Of a DNA stretch of 64,000 bases, positions 12,801-22,560 are shown piece after piece; position 1 is the stretch's first letter, and the number at the start of each line of letters is the position of its first letter. Source of the DNA: Pisaster brevispinus. Lineage: Eukaryota; Echinodermata; Asteroidea; Forcipulatida; Asteriidae. The notes beneath the pieces were generated by a model that saw only the letters and a list, made by a program, of their open reading frames with translations, made no database searches and was not told the DNA's origin. The DNA lies in assembly GCA_023634235.1 (NCBI GenBank), contig JAMKCF010000003.1:3376958-3440957 (forward strand), in the 5' to 3' direction. The position numbers were made by a program, and so were the translations under genes.

Positions 12801-15800
12801 CCAACGATGTAGTGTTGGAATTTGGTTCTTACCTTTACAAAGTACTAATTACTTTAAATACTAATTATTCTAAATACAATGTATAAACATAACAACTCAG
12901 TTCTAACCTGTGACAAAATGTCAAGAATTTTACACTGTGCATGTTTACAAAGGACCTAGGTTCTAACCTTTGCTAAAATACCAATAGTTCAAATTGTAAA
13001 CAAAGAGTATTCAGTTCTAACCTGTGATAAAATACTTATGATTCTAAATATAAGCTGCATGTATGAATTGCATTAGAACTTGGTTCTAACATTTAACAAA
13101 ATACCAATGATTCATAACACTCGGTGTTTGTTTGCAAACAGCGTAGAAACTTGGTTCTAACATGTGATGAAGTACCAATGGCTCTAAATACAATGTACAA
13201 GCAATAGGAACTCAGCTCTAACCTGTGACAAAATATAAAGAATTTTTAACACACTGTGCATGTATGTGTAGGAACTTGGATCTAACCATTGATAAAATAC
13301 TGATGAAATACACTGTGCATATGAATAGCTTGGCAGTAACCTTTGATAAAATACCAATGATTCTTGTGAAAATTATTATCTATTTCTAAATACACTGTTC
13401 ATGTACACATAGGAACTTGATTCTAACCATTGATAGAATACCAATATAATAAAAAAAAGGATTTTCATTCTATACTGTGATATGCCAAAAGAGGATTAAG
13501 TATGTATGTAAGCATACCGTGTCAGAACTTGGTTCTAACCTCTGGTATAATACCAATGTTTCTAAATACTCTGTATAAAATGTTTTTTTTGTTCTATTCT
13601 GTGATACTAATGATTCTTAACATACTTTGTATGTTCGCATACAGTGCAGGAACTTGGTTCCAACAACTCTACAAGGATTGTCTTTCTACATACAATGATA
13701 CTAAATACCTGCATACAAAGGAACTTAGTTCAAATTATTGATAAAATACCATTGAGTTTACATACATTGTATACACATAGGATCTTGGTACTAACCTGTG
13801 ATACAATACCAATCAGTCCATTGAAGATACCAACTCCAAAGGACAGTGACTTGCCAAACTTGTAGCTCTTGTCAATCTCTGTATTATAGGATTGCTGTGA
13901 CTTTTGCTCCCCACTGAAGGACCTGACAGTACGTATGCTGGAGATGGACTCCTCAGCGGCGGTTCCTGCACTGGCCAAGGCATCTTGGAAACTCTTCTGA
14001 ATGCTCTTCATGAACTTGCCTGAAGAAAATCGATTGATTTCAAAAACAGTGATAACAATAAAATTACAAGGGAAGGTAAAGTGTAATAGGTGTTAACTAT
14101 GGTACCATACGCCAAAATCAGGCACCAGTGAAATAGTGAAATAGCACTACAGGTGAAGGAAGCTGAAACATCAGTCATAGCATCAATGTAATATGATATT
14201 TTAAACATTCTTCATGTTGAAAAGCACTTACATTGTAGGCTCTAATAAAAGGTAGGTGTTTTTTGAAAGCAGCTCTTAATCTCATAAATTTGAAGAGCAT
14301 ATAAACTCAGTTCTGAGCTTTGGCAGAAAGTGGTTTTGATCATCACAAATTGTCTTACCGTACTGTACAGCACCTATTGCTACAATAGGCACAACAGATA
14401 ACAAGACGCCAGTCAAAGCTGCACTCTGTGTGAACATGATGACGATGGAGCCCAGGATTTGAAACAAGTAACGAACCAACATGGAAATGTTGACCTGAAA
14501 AATAATAATAATAATAATAAACATTAAACTTATATAGCTCCAATGTCTGCCTAAAAAGACGCTCAAGGCACTTTACTGAGATACAGTTTAAAAAGCAAAG
14601 GCCAAACACAATTTATAAAAATACAAAAGTACAGAAAGGTAAAACCTTAGTAATACGAGTATTCTAAAACAACCACAACACAATTGTGAAAATCACTAAC
14701 ATCATTCTTAAAAATATTCCCCTAATAACTTGGACCAGCCAGTAGTAGAAGCAAAACAATTTAAAAAGACAAAATAGGCAATATAAAAACCCGAACAGGA
14801 AAACAGAAAAAGCGACCCCACCCCTCTCCATGAACAAGGTACAAGATTGTGTAAAAATGACAGAAATGATACAAGTTTTCATTTATATAAAATCAATCCA
14901 ACTATCAGTTGATGTTGATCAAGAATCAATTTACCAGGTAAATCCATTGTTCCCGGTAATGTGTGCAATAGCATGCTCAGTTACATGAAAACAATGACAA
15001 TTTACCAGGTAAGTATGCTGCCACCTAGCATTCCAAAGTCTCCCATTGGAGATCTTTTTGGGATGCTTTGTTGGCAGCAGAGTTACCAGGTAAATCCACT
15101 GAGCAAAGAAATATGTTCAGAACTTTAATACAAGCAATGAAAAATTACCCAGTCTTGCTTTCATTTAGGTTTAATAGATGTAATATTTGCATCAGGATGA
15201 AGAATTTTAATTTGTTTTTTCTCTTACACCGATGTGTATTAAGCACCCGAGAGATTGCCTGTGGATTTTTTCACAGAGCTCAGGAAAGCACTGAGCATAC
15301 AGTGCTTAATACACATTGGTGTAAGGGAAAAAACAAATTAAAATATCATTTAGGTGTTCTAAACGCTAGTTCTATTACTAGAACTACACTTACAACAAAC
15401 ACTTCTAAATGGAACAGCTCTGTGTTCATCCACAGGACAAACACTACATCTACATGTTAATATTATTATTATTTCAAGTCACTTAAAAACCTCACTCAAT
15501 CTAGAGGACCTTGGCCTGTTACAAAAGTCGCATTGCTGTCTTTGTTGACAGTATGTTATTGTCTGTACAGCTTGTAACAATGGCTCAATCTCTTTCACCA
15601 GACCAAAGATTAAATAGAAAAACTGAGTGCAAGATTTTGTATTCACTTCCACTGAGCTGTGTACACTTTTGTGTGGCATGGCAGGTGAACCGTGAACATA
15701 CAATATATCTGGATGGTCAGCAAGGCCACCCATTGTAGATCCCATTTCTTTCAAAGTGTTAAAAAATATATATAAAATATATATATTCAAAACTGTAAAG

Positions 15801-18800
15801 AGCATGATTTATTTTTCAATTCCTGCATGTGCTGATTCAATAAGCCAATCCCATAATGTTTGAGATTCCAAGCCTGGAATTACATGGAGGCCACGGAGTC
15901 CATGGTTCCACTATCCAGGTCTTAGCCTTGGTACTCCTTCAAAGTTTCCTATAGACATTAAGATTTTCCAATGGAAATGCCTTATTCCAAAATGAAAATG
16001 ACCTTGCCCTCTCTAAGATTAAATTCTTCATAGCTGTGTACATGTAGGACTTCCAAAAACCTTTGAGTACAGGAATTTACATGTTCACTGGGCGAAACAA
16101 ATCAACAATGTCTGATTCCTACATTTTCAGACAAATGCAAAACAAAATTTGACTTACGGTGACTGCATTCTGCAAGACCTGAGTGTCTGACGACAAGCGA
16201 TTTGTCAACTCTCCTGTCCTATTAGTGTCAAAGAATGCCACCTCCTGCTTGATTATGGCAGCGAAGAGATCACGACGAACGCGACACACGACACGATACC
16301 CAGCGAGGGTGAAGCACCATGAGCGTATTAGAGAAGCTACTGCTCCTCCAGCTGAGATGAGGAACAAGGTCAACACTGATCGGTTGACATCATCTAATGG
16401 TAGATACAATGTACAAGTAGAAATGGAGAGGTTAGATTTAAACCTATAAATGGTCCTACTATCCAATCATTTAATATGATCCACACACGGTTTGAATGAT
16501 TTTTGCACTATGCCAGCCTGCAAAATGTGGTGAATGCTTCAAAGTACATAGTCAACCCTCCTACTGTCTAACCATTCAATATCATTCACTGCGGTTATGA
16601 ATTATGCACTTTGCATGCCTGCAAAAATGTTGTGAATACTCCAAAGTACACAGTCAACCCTCCTACTGTCTAACCATTCAATATCATCCACTTTGGTTTT
16701 GAGTATAAATGCACTATGCCAGCCTGCAATGTTGGTGATTTCATACTTGTACATGTACAATACAAAGTACATACTGTGCATAGTTCTGTGCAGTTTAAAA
16801 CTGTCTGCTCAGCAAAACAAATTGGGAAACCAGATGTGTGATTTAATGTTTTGACCGATTACTTTATCTGGGAAGAAAAATTTGTTTGTGCTTAGGTAGG
16901 TCTACTCTTTGGCAGCTCTATACAATTGGGCCTAGAATTTTTAATGGGAAGAATTCATTTTAAAAACAATGTACAGACTGTATACAATTCTGTTTCAGAT
17001 TGGTTTGCTCAAATTGGTCATTTAGCCATGTTAGCCTTCAAGAAAGACTGCTAGGGTCGAAACATCAGGCCACTATCTATTTTTTGGTTGGCTCAAAGTC
17101 AGTCTCTGTGTTATCAACACTTACCCATTGAACGATATGTTGCTGCATCAACAACATAACCAAAGAACAGAGGAGCAGCCATCGTTGCCGCACTAGCAAT
17201 AACCAAGCTGACCATACCAGCAAAAAGCAAGAGCAATTCCTGTGGTTAAAAATAAAACCAAAGTCAAGTTTGAGATGCTTGCATGCAAACCTAACGAGTC
17301 CTCACTTTACATCACACACGTGTGCAGTTCTTAAATTGTTCTCCCATCTAGTAAATCATTTAAAAAACAATGCATACATCATTACCCAGGCCTACTACTT
17401 TGTTCTTGTAAATGCAAGGGCAAAGTTTCCTTTTTTCATTCATTTATTTTCATTCATTCATTTGTTATCAACCCTAACCCTCTCAAATCCTCCAAATGCT
17501 ATTCAGAAAGTTGCAGGTGACAAAGGGAATGCAGGCCCAAATAATAATGCTGTTTAACACTAGACCAGGAATACAAATATTCTTCAATTCCAAGGATTTT
17601 GGCATCAAGTTACCATAGAGTGGAGGAGATTGGAGGACTGAGGTGGTCTGTGGTTACGTTGGCCTACAAGGAGTTTTTGAAGGGCACCTCTATACAAAAC
17701 TTAATTTCTAGGGGCACTCTCCAATGACCGGGGGCATGGAGGCAATTGTCTCTCTTGCCTCCATGATGTATCCGGCCTGCAATGCAATAGTTCTCCTATC
17801 ATGCTTTGGCCATTTTACGATGCACAGTGCACTTAACACGTCTATCCTGTCCACCGTTTTTTTAGTCAAAATTTTGCCAAAGGAAATGACAACTAAAATG
17901 GCTGAAATGGTGGGCGCACATTTTGCAGTAGGTGCATTTCTGGTTCTTTCTGTATGGTTCCACATCATGCGAGGGGTCAAAACGCTAGTACCACAGACTG
18001 CCACAAAGTACCAGACCGTTCTGGCTAGCATTGGGTGCATGGGTGTCTTCTGTTTGTATAGCTGACACTGGTACCACAGACTGCCACAAAGTACCAGATC
18101 GTTCTGGCTAGCATTGGGTGCATGAGTTTCTTCTGTTTCTATAGTTGACACTGGTACCACAGACTGCCACAAAGTACCAGATCATTCTGTCTAGCATTGG
18201 GTGCATGAGTTTCTTCTGTTTGTATAGCTGACACTGGTACCACAGACTGCCACAAAGTACCAGATCATTCTGGCTAGCATTGGGTGCATAGGTTTCTTCT
18301 GTTCGTACAGCTAGTATTATCAAGAAAACCCATGGCTTGTGTACTGTGGACTTAGTCTCCACAGTCTCCTGTCGAATTTTGTGGCAAGGGCCAGCGCTTG
18401 AGAGTAAGACTGATACTGATAGAGTTAACCATTATAATTATGTGCCCATACAAAACTGATAGGCTCATTAAACAACACAGTTTTTCCAGCAAAGGTGTCT
18501 GGAAAATATTTAAGCAAATTTTGTTGTTTGAGAAATGTAGAATAATGTGTTAACACAGGAAATTGTCAGTTCAGGATATGAACTTTGCTTTGATCTCACT
18601 AGTTGAATGAAATTTGTTCAAATCTTACAAGCGCTTGTGGTCACTACATGTACATGTTAACACAGTACAGGCTACTTGTAGCCGCTATGGTCTCTAAAAC
18701 CATTTACCTACCGGTTTCGCTAGTCCCAAGACCCTCCCTAGGCTGGCCTGATTCTGTTCCTCCTTCAGTTTCTCTTCTTCTTCATCCGTGAGTTCATGCT

Positions 18801-20111
18801 TGATCCTAATCACCTGCAGTTTCCGGAGAAACATTGGACACAATATCGCCACGAGCAGCTCAATAAGAGAAAAGGCTCCTGCGCTGATCACCAGGGCGTT
18901 GTATGTGACGTGCATCAGTTTATACCCGGGATCATTCAGAATCAAGTTGAGCACGAGACCCCCTTTGACTGCTGCGTAGGCCAAGCTAGCGAAGGACAGA
19001 AGGATTGTGGCTATATGAAGAAAGCGTTTTCTCTGGATGATGTCTGGATTGTAAGGTTCACTCAACATCATCAGGGCTAGATCTTCAAGTTTGGAGAATG
19101 CATGGAAGAGCAAGAGCATCTTTACAATGCCCAAGCATGCCAGCTCAAAAGTGGAACTTGTAATACTCCACTGGGTGACACTGGATTCCAGATACACGTC
19201 GTGGCCGCCTGAGGAAAGAAAACAAACAATGAGTGAAAAAAACATGAAGAACTAAACAAGGAAGACGAAATCAAAACCATAGGATCGTGCTTACCACCAT
19301 AATCACTATCCAACAGCTCTGGTGTTAAAATACCATGGTGTTGAATTTTGTTAGAGTGAGGAAAGATTTTAGCCAAAGGTAACTCCCTTCTTCCAAAACT
19401 TAAAATTATGATAAACACAACCTTGTTCCCTGGCGACATGTCTTGCATATTTCAGGTGTCACAGATGATATGACCAAATGTTGTAAACAATAATACGTGG
19501 GCCACGTTCATCGGACATGCATGAGATCCAAACATTCCAGAGAGTGGCTTAGCCTCCCAGGCAGGGCAGGGGGATGTGGAGGCACATGACCTGGCAGCCA
19601 TCTTTGGGGGAGCCAAAAAGCAGCCAAGTTAAAAAATAATAATAATAACCGTTACTTGTTTTCTTCCATAAGGGTGATATTCCACCTTGAAATGTAACTG
19701 CCCTTCAGGATTGTGATTATTGTCCAAGCCTATTTAAGATGGTAAATTACTATTATGCCATCCATCTCAAAACAACGCCAAGATTTTAATTCAAAGACAA
19801 AGTGAGTGAAGGGGAACTACAGCATCCGCTAACCTTGCCCCCGGGGTGTCATGAACCCTAGCTACGTCACTGATACCCAAGTAAGAATTCATAGAAGTCT
19901 TTGCAAGAGGGGTTACTCCACGAAGTGCTCAAATGTGCACATGTCCTGGATGTCCAGGCTAAGATTTAACCCACCGTTTAATGTAGACATTCCTGCTACT
20001 GTACCTACCTGTAAGCCACAGAGCAGATGAAGCACACCCATCAAGAAACACCAGCAATCTTGCAAAGTTGGTGAAGCGAATTAAGGGGAGGGTGTAGAAC
20101 GTCTTCCCCAT
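6745..20111 (-). CDS. ABCB-type half-transporter, TAP-like/TAPL-like (12 of about 13 coding exons)
   Basis: Joined exons on the minus strand: 20111-20009, 19208-18712, 17239-17125, 16393-16158, 14494-14359, 14019-13796, 12521-12425, 10592-10363, 9772-9646, 8805-8672, 7490-7320, 6867-6745. They give 731 residues in one frame with GT/AG junctions. Residues 1-200 form an extra N-terminal domain with about four membrane helices ending in a charged linker ([14 protein letters not shown]). Residues 201-470 are the six-helix core. The nucleotide-binding domain has A-loop Y536, Walker [10 protein letters not shown] (562-570), Q-loop Q610, signature LSGGQ (665-669), Walker B ILLLDE with E690, D-loop SALD and switch H721, so it should hydrolyse ATP. 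Expected to work as a dimer in an internal membrane. The core recalls plant ALS1/TAP2 and animal ABCB9/ABCB10; the N-terminal domain favours a TAPL-like protein over mitochondrial ABCB10. Substrate unknown. The last exon, about 30-40 residues, is not found. Confidence 0.9.
7320..7490 (-). CDS. ABC half-transporter exon 11 (signature and Walker B)
   Basis: Encodes [34 protein letters not shown] and PKILLLDE. The intron falls directly after the catalytic glutamate codon. Confidence 0.95.
8672..8805 (-). CDS. ABC half-transporter exon 10 (Q-loop)
   Basis: Encodes [17 protein letters not shown] and [14 protein letters not shown]. Donor GAG|GTATGT. Confidence 0.94.
8885..9180 (-). repeat. tRNA-like repeat (SINE-type), minus strand, with an adjacent second copy
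   Basis: At about 8915-8985 the minus strand has a tRNA-like body with an intact box A (TAGCTCAGTTGGTAGAGCG) and a decayed box B (GGTTCATGTCC). A related body lies at about 9208-9280. Both are linked to TTGTCAGTGTCTTTGTTCGG and GGGAAACTGACTGGG tracts that recur near 48000-48300 and 53000-53290. The lack of a proper acceptor stem argues against a working tRNA gene. Confidence 0.65.
9646..9772 (-). CDS. ABC half-transporter exon 9 (Walker A)
   Basis: Encodes [19 protein letters not shown] and [16 protein letters not shown]. The acceptor is CTTAAG; the donor is G|GTAAGT. Confidence 0.94.
9884..10077. mobile_element. GGGCCC-ended MITE, copy A
   Basis: A 194-bp imperfect palindrome starting GGGCCCATTTTCATAAAGC and ending GCTTTATGAAAGTGGGCCC, with several CTTAGCA/TGCTAAG motifs inside. 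Same family as 51185-51374 and 57856-58048. Lies between exons 9 and 8 of the ABC gene. Confidence 0.7.
10363..10592 (-). CDS. ABC half-transporter exon 8 (core helix 6, A-loop)
   Basis: Encodes [20 protein letters not shown], the usual link into the nucleotide-binding domain, and the A-loop CFTYPSRP with Y536. Confidence 0.92.
10678..11620. repeat. Probable retroelement remnant with GAATT-repeat tail
   Basis: An AT-rich stretch bounded by TCAATTAAATTCAATTAATC on the left and ending in a run of GAATT repeats (about 11600-11618) preceded by AATAAACCATG. The tail pattern is like the 3' end of non-LTR retroelements, but I see no reverse-transcriptase coding sequence. Confidence 0.3.
11950..12005. 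repeat. Fragment of the ACACATTGGTGTA foldback family
   Basis: Matches the right half of the foldback at 15204-15344 (AGTGCTGTATAACACATTGG, then TGTAGGGTAAAACC). Only one arm is recognisable. Confidence 0.5.
12425..12521 (-). CDS. ABC half-transporter exon 7 (core helix 5)
   Basis: Encodes [15 protein letters not shown] to GISVGILTG, the WYGG segment typical of ABCB cores. Its own 3' end (GTTGGTATTCTAACAG|GTGAG) also loosely resembles the array unit beside it. Confidence 0.87.
12580..13810 (-). repeat. Intronic array of about 17 diverged copies of the exon-6 end plus splice donor
   Basis: Units average about 70 bp. On the plus strand each reads roughly GGAACTTGGTTCTAAC, then CTGTGATAAAATACCAATGATTC, then a variable AT-rich part with TACACTGTGCATG. 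Unit starts (GTTCTAAC-type) fall near 12586, 12649, 12717, 12780, 12823, 12899, 12959, 13013, 13082, 13152, 13213, 13277, 13331, 13418, 13530, 13655 and 13726. The last unit merges into exon 6, whose end (minus strand ATTGGTATTGTATCACAG|GTTAG) matches the unit's ATTGGTATTTTATCACAG|GTTAG. Three units (about 12905, 13019 and 13219) keep an intact CAG|GTTAG. Confidence 0.85.
13796..14019 (-). CDS. ABC half-transporter exon 6
   Basis: Encodes the conserved [18 protein letters not shown] coupling segment and ends IGIVSQ at the donor CAG|GTTAGTACC. About 20 bases of this exon's 3' end plus its donor are the seed of the repeat array that fills the following intron. Confidence 0.92.
14359..14494 (-). 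CDS. ABC half-transporter exon 5 (core helices 3-4)
   Basis: Encodes [20 protein letters not shown] through [14 protein letters not shown] short ATT/AAT microsatellite lies just beside the acceptor (about 14500-14520). Confidence 0.88.
15204..15344. mobile_element. 141-bp foldback MITE
   Basis: The left arm (ATTTTAATTTG, poly-T, CTTACACCGATGTGTATTAA) pairs with the right arm (TTAATACACATTGGTGTAAG, poly-A, CAAATTAAAAT). An inner CACTGAG/CTCAG hairpin sits in the loop. Related copies lie at 11950-12005 and 28641-28735. Lies in the intron between exons 4 and 5. Confidence 0.75.
15870..16040 (+). repeat. Dispersed repeat starting GCCTGGAATTACA
   Basis: Shares long stretches (CATGGAGGCCAC, AGTTTCCTATAGACATTAAG, TTTTCCAATGGAA, CCTTGCCCTCT) with about 3343-3500, its duplicate at 5589-5746, about 28085-28200, and an inverted copy at about 59345-59480. 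Non-coding; family unknown. Confidence 0.6.
16158..16393 (-). CDS. ABC half-transporter exon 4 (core helix 2 and coupling region)
   Basis: Contains [17 protein letters not shown] and [18 protein letters not shown], the conserved cytoplasmic stretch of ABCB half-transporters. Donor ACC|GTAAGT. Confidence 0.92.
16455..16760. repeat. Three-unit tandem repeat, period about 105-112 bp
   Basis: Units start CCTACTnTCnAAnCATT at 16455, 16560 and 16672. Each has AATATnATCCAC, a CAnTATGCCAGCCTGCAA segment and CAAAGTACA. The array lies in the intron just upstream of exon 4 and does not include the splice acceptor. Confidence 0.75.
17125..17239 (-). CDS. ABC half-transporter exon 3 (core helix 1)
   Basis: Continues LAKP with [18 protein letters not shown] and ends in [10 protein letters not shown]. 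Acceptor CACAG, donor GTAAGTG; the junction splits a codon after its first base. Confidence 0.85.
17988..18320. repeat. Four-unit tandem repeat, period 82-84 bp
   Basis: Unit starts GTACCACAGACTGCCACAAA at 17988, 18071, 18153 and 18237, followed by GCTAGCATTGGGTGCAT and TTTCTTCTGTTTGTA. Related single-copy sequence with its own short TACCTGGTACCACAA repeats lies at about 50755-50995, including the shared flank CCCATGGCTT...ACTGTGGACTT. Confidence 0.8.
18712..19208 (-). CDS. ABC half-transporter exon 2 (N-terminal membrane domain)
   Basis: Encodes residues 35-200: about three further membrane helices (around [28 protein letters not shown] and [17 protein letters not shown]), an acidic/lysine-rich linker and the LAKP motif that precedes the core in this family. 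Donor CCG|GTAGGT. Confidence 0.88.
20009..20111 (-). CDS. ABC half-transporter exon 1 (start codon)
   Basis: ATG at 20111-20109, then 34 codons and one base before a CAG|GTAGGT donor. It encodes the first hydrophobic stretch, including [10 protein letters not shown] and SALWLTG. TTTAG a few bases upstream of the ATG (around 20120) could be an acceptor, so a non-coding upstream exon is likely. Confidence 0.75.
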
Positions 20112-20662
20112 GTTGAATCTCTAAACAAACCATTTTGAACAGTTAAAAACAAGGTGCAACACAAGCAAGTGTGGCCAACAATGGATCGCTATTAATACAT
20201 GACGTTAGAACTCGAATGGATCAAACATAGATTGTGGATACTGACCACTGGCTTGAATATTACACTCGATCGCTGGCCCATGGCCAGTAATTTTAATGTC
20301 AGGCCAGTAAACTCACAACTAAACAAGTCCGACCTTCTTGTGTTTTTCAATTCAATATCTTCATTTTTTTTTAAAATGGTGCTCAATTCTGAACTGAGTA
20401 TCAAAGTCTAGTTAAGACAAAATGAGATAAATGTTCTCTTCTCAAAAAACAAATCAACAAAAAAACAACATCAACAAAATTTGTATGTTAAAAGTGTGAT
20501 CTGACATTTTGATTCACGTCTTTTCAAGTCTTTTCTCATTTTGAACCTGGTCTTGTGAAAGAAATACCTGTCTAGTGAAAATTTTGAGTTACATGTACAA
20601 GCCCTGCGGTCTTGTGAATTTCCCCCCCAATTTCCACCTTTTGGTTACCCCTTAGTTATAAC

Positions 20663-20697
20663 CATGGAGGAAGAAAATTAGATTTTCTTCCTCCATG
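20663..20697. repeat. Perfect 16-bp-stem hairpin
   Basis: CATGGAGGAAGAAAAT, a 3-base loop, and its exact reverse complement. It lies 550 bp upstream of the ABC gene start codon; function unknown. Confidence 0.7.
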
Positions 20698-21015
20698 ATA
20701 TTAATAAGTACAGTCGACTCTCGTTAATACGAGCTCGGAAGATACGAGACGCCGGTTTATACGAGGTATTTCACAGATCCTGTTGAACTCTATCTGCGGG
20801 CGATATATCCCAACCAACTTTAACACTAAAGTTGGGACCAGTCCCAAATATAGTTGGGACAATTTTCAAGTTGGGACGGAACACTGAAGGCACACAATAA
20901 TTAAAAGTACTCAGTCCACTCGCAGGGCTAGTTTTTTTTAAACCTACTTTATATAGGCCCTAACTAGTATTTGATTTGAATAGTAATCATTATAATTATA
21001 GGTATACATAATGTA

Positions 21016-21746
21016 TACTCCTAGAACTATTCGGTTCGTTCCGCTATCGTCTCCCCGACCCTCATAGGTCATCATGTACAAAATCCTATTCGAAACTTTT
21101 TCCCCTTCACGTTTATGCACCTGGACTTCTCTTTTGAAAACGGAGCTAGCCAAAATTAGGCTCTATGTGTTCATTGTTTTCACAGTGAGCTCGGGGTGGG
21201 TCCAGAAAATCCACTCCGCAAAAAAAGGTGCAAAAAATGATAAATTCCCATCGTTTATTCAGAATCGTCGCCTTCCGATAACAAAAATGGCCGCCGTCGC
21301 TTGTATCACTGGTATGCTGCGTGCAACGCTGGTCCACGACATGCCTTATTCTGTGCGCAACACTGGTCCACAATAATCAATGGCTTATCTTTTATACGTA
21401 AACCGTTGCAACGCGTTGGTTATTGTGAACCAGCGTTGCGCGCAGCATACCATTGATACAAGCGACGGCGGCCATTTTTGTTATCGGAAGGCGACGATTC
21501 CGAATAAACGATGGGAATTTATCATTTTTTGCACCTTTTTTTGCGGAGTGGATTTTCTGGACCCACCCCGAGCTCACTGTGAAAACAATGAACACATAGA
21601 GCCTAATTTTGGCTAGCTCCGTTTTCAAAAGAGAAGTCCAGGTGCATAAACGTGAAGGGGAAAAAGTTTCGAATAGGATTTTGTACATGATGACCTATGA
21701 GGGTCGGGGAGACGATAGCGGAACGAACCGAATAGTTCTAGGAGTA
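21016..21746. mobile_element. Foldback element with about 322-bp inverted arms and a 9-bp target duplication
   Basis: The arms 21016-21337 and 21425-21746 are near-identical inverted repeats; paired positions add up to 42762 throughout, and mismatches gather towards the loop. The element begins TACTCCTAGAACTATTC, ends with its complement, and is flanked by the direct 9-mer CATAATGTA (21007-21015 and 21747-21755). Mirror-image ORFs in the two arms are a consequence of the palindrome, not genes. Long inverted arms with a 9-bp duplication fit foldback or MULE-type DNA transposons; no transposase is encoded. Confidence 0.85.
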
Positions 21747-21897
21747 CATAATGTAAGGCAAGGGTACCCCGTCATGCCCGTGTGAGCGGGGAGAAATAGT
21801 TTTTAGTAAGTAAAGTAGAACTTCAGACAGTTCTACTTTTAAGTTTTATACTAGCTAGCCTTTACTTACTATACACCCTGTACTGTAGACTGCAGAG

Positions 21898-22024
21898 GGA
21901 AAAATGTCCGTATCCTGCCACCACCTTTTAACTAATTTTTACAAAAAGGAATATCTCATTTAGGTAAATTAGATACTATTTTATATCGAATGAAAAAGTG
22001 GTGGCAGGATACGGACATTTTTCC
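21898..22024. mobile_element. 127-bp foldback MITE
   Basis: The arms GGAAAAATGTCCGTATCCTG and its complement continue through CCACCAC, about 28 bp in all, around a loop of about 70 bp. No convincing target duplication was found. Confidence 0.7.
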
Positions 22025-22234
22025 ACACTTAAACATTAATAACCCCAAAATAAACAATATTTTTAAAATTCAAATCACATACACTTATGACTTACACACT
22101 GTACAAGTTTTAGTTGCCCAACAACCGCAACTCACTAAAAAGCCGGTTTACTGTCACTGTCAGTGTCAGGCGCGCGCGATGTAATGACCACATTTAACAA
22201 CGACATTGCAGCATGAAAAACCGACACCTTCTTA

Positions 22235-22560
22235 TAGACCTTATGTCATCACTCGTCAATGCTTGCACAGCGCCCTCTGCTGACTTATCTAGGCATCCTG
22301 ACGGGACGGGGAGTCCTTCGCTCGTCCCCAGCGCCGCCTTGCCTTAAAACCAAAGGCGCTGGGATGGGCAAATGTATCAAGCACGCTCATTGGTTAATGC
22401 TCAGTCCCATCATGCATCACACTCACACTGCAAGCACTGCACGCATGACGTACTTCCTGAACAAGAATCTGTGCAAGCTGATTAGCCCATCCCAGCGGTC
22501 CTGGATAGGCCGCTGGGGCCGAGCGAAGGGGATTCCATCACCTTCCCGCTGACTTTCTCC
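22235..22560. other. GC-rich intergenic block with inverted repeats
   Basis: GC-rich compared with its surroundings. It has an outer inverted repeat (TCCTTCGCTCGTCCCCAGCG near 22314-22333, complement near 22510-22532) and an inner CAGCGCC...GGCGCTG pair. It could be a small transposable element or a CpG-rich promoter block; the sequence does not decide. Confidence 0.3.

Noticed and set aside
20710..20790. Pogo/Tigger-type inverted repeat end (CAGTCGACTCTCGTTAATAC)
   Set aside because: It looks like such an end, but I found no matching opposite end or transposase nearby, so it was not listed as an element.
21074..21688. Mirror-image ORFs of about 100 residues on opposite strands
   Set aside because: They arise from the two arms of the foldback element and carry no recognisable transposase or other domain.
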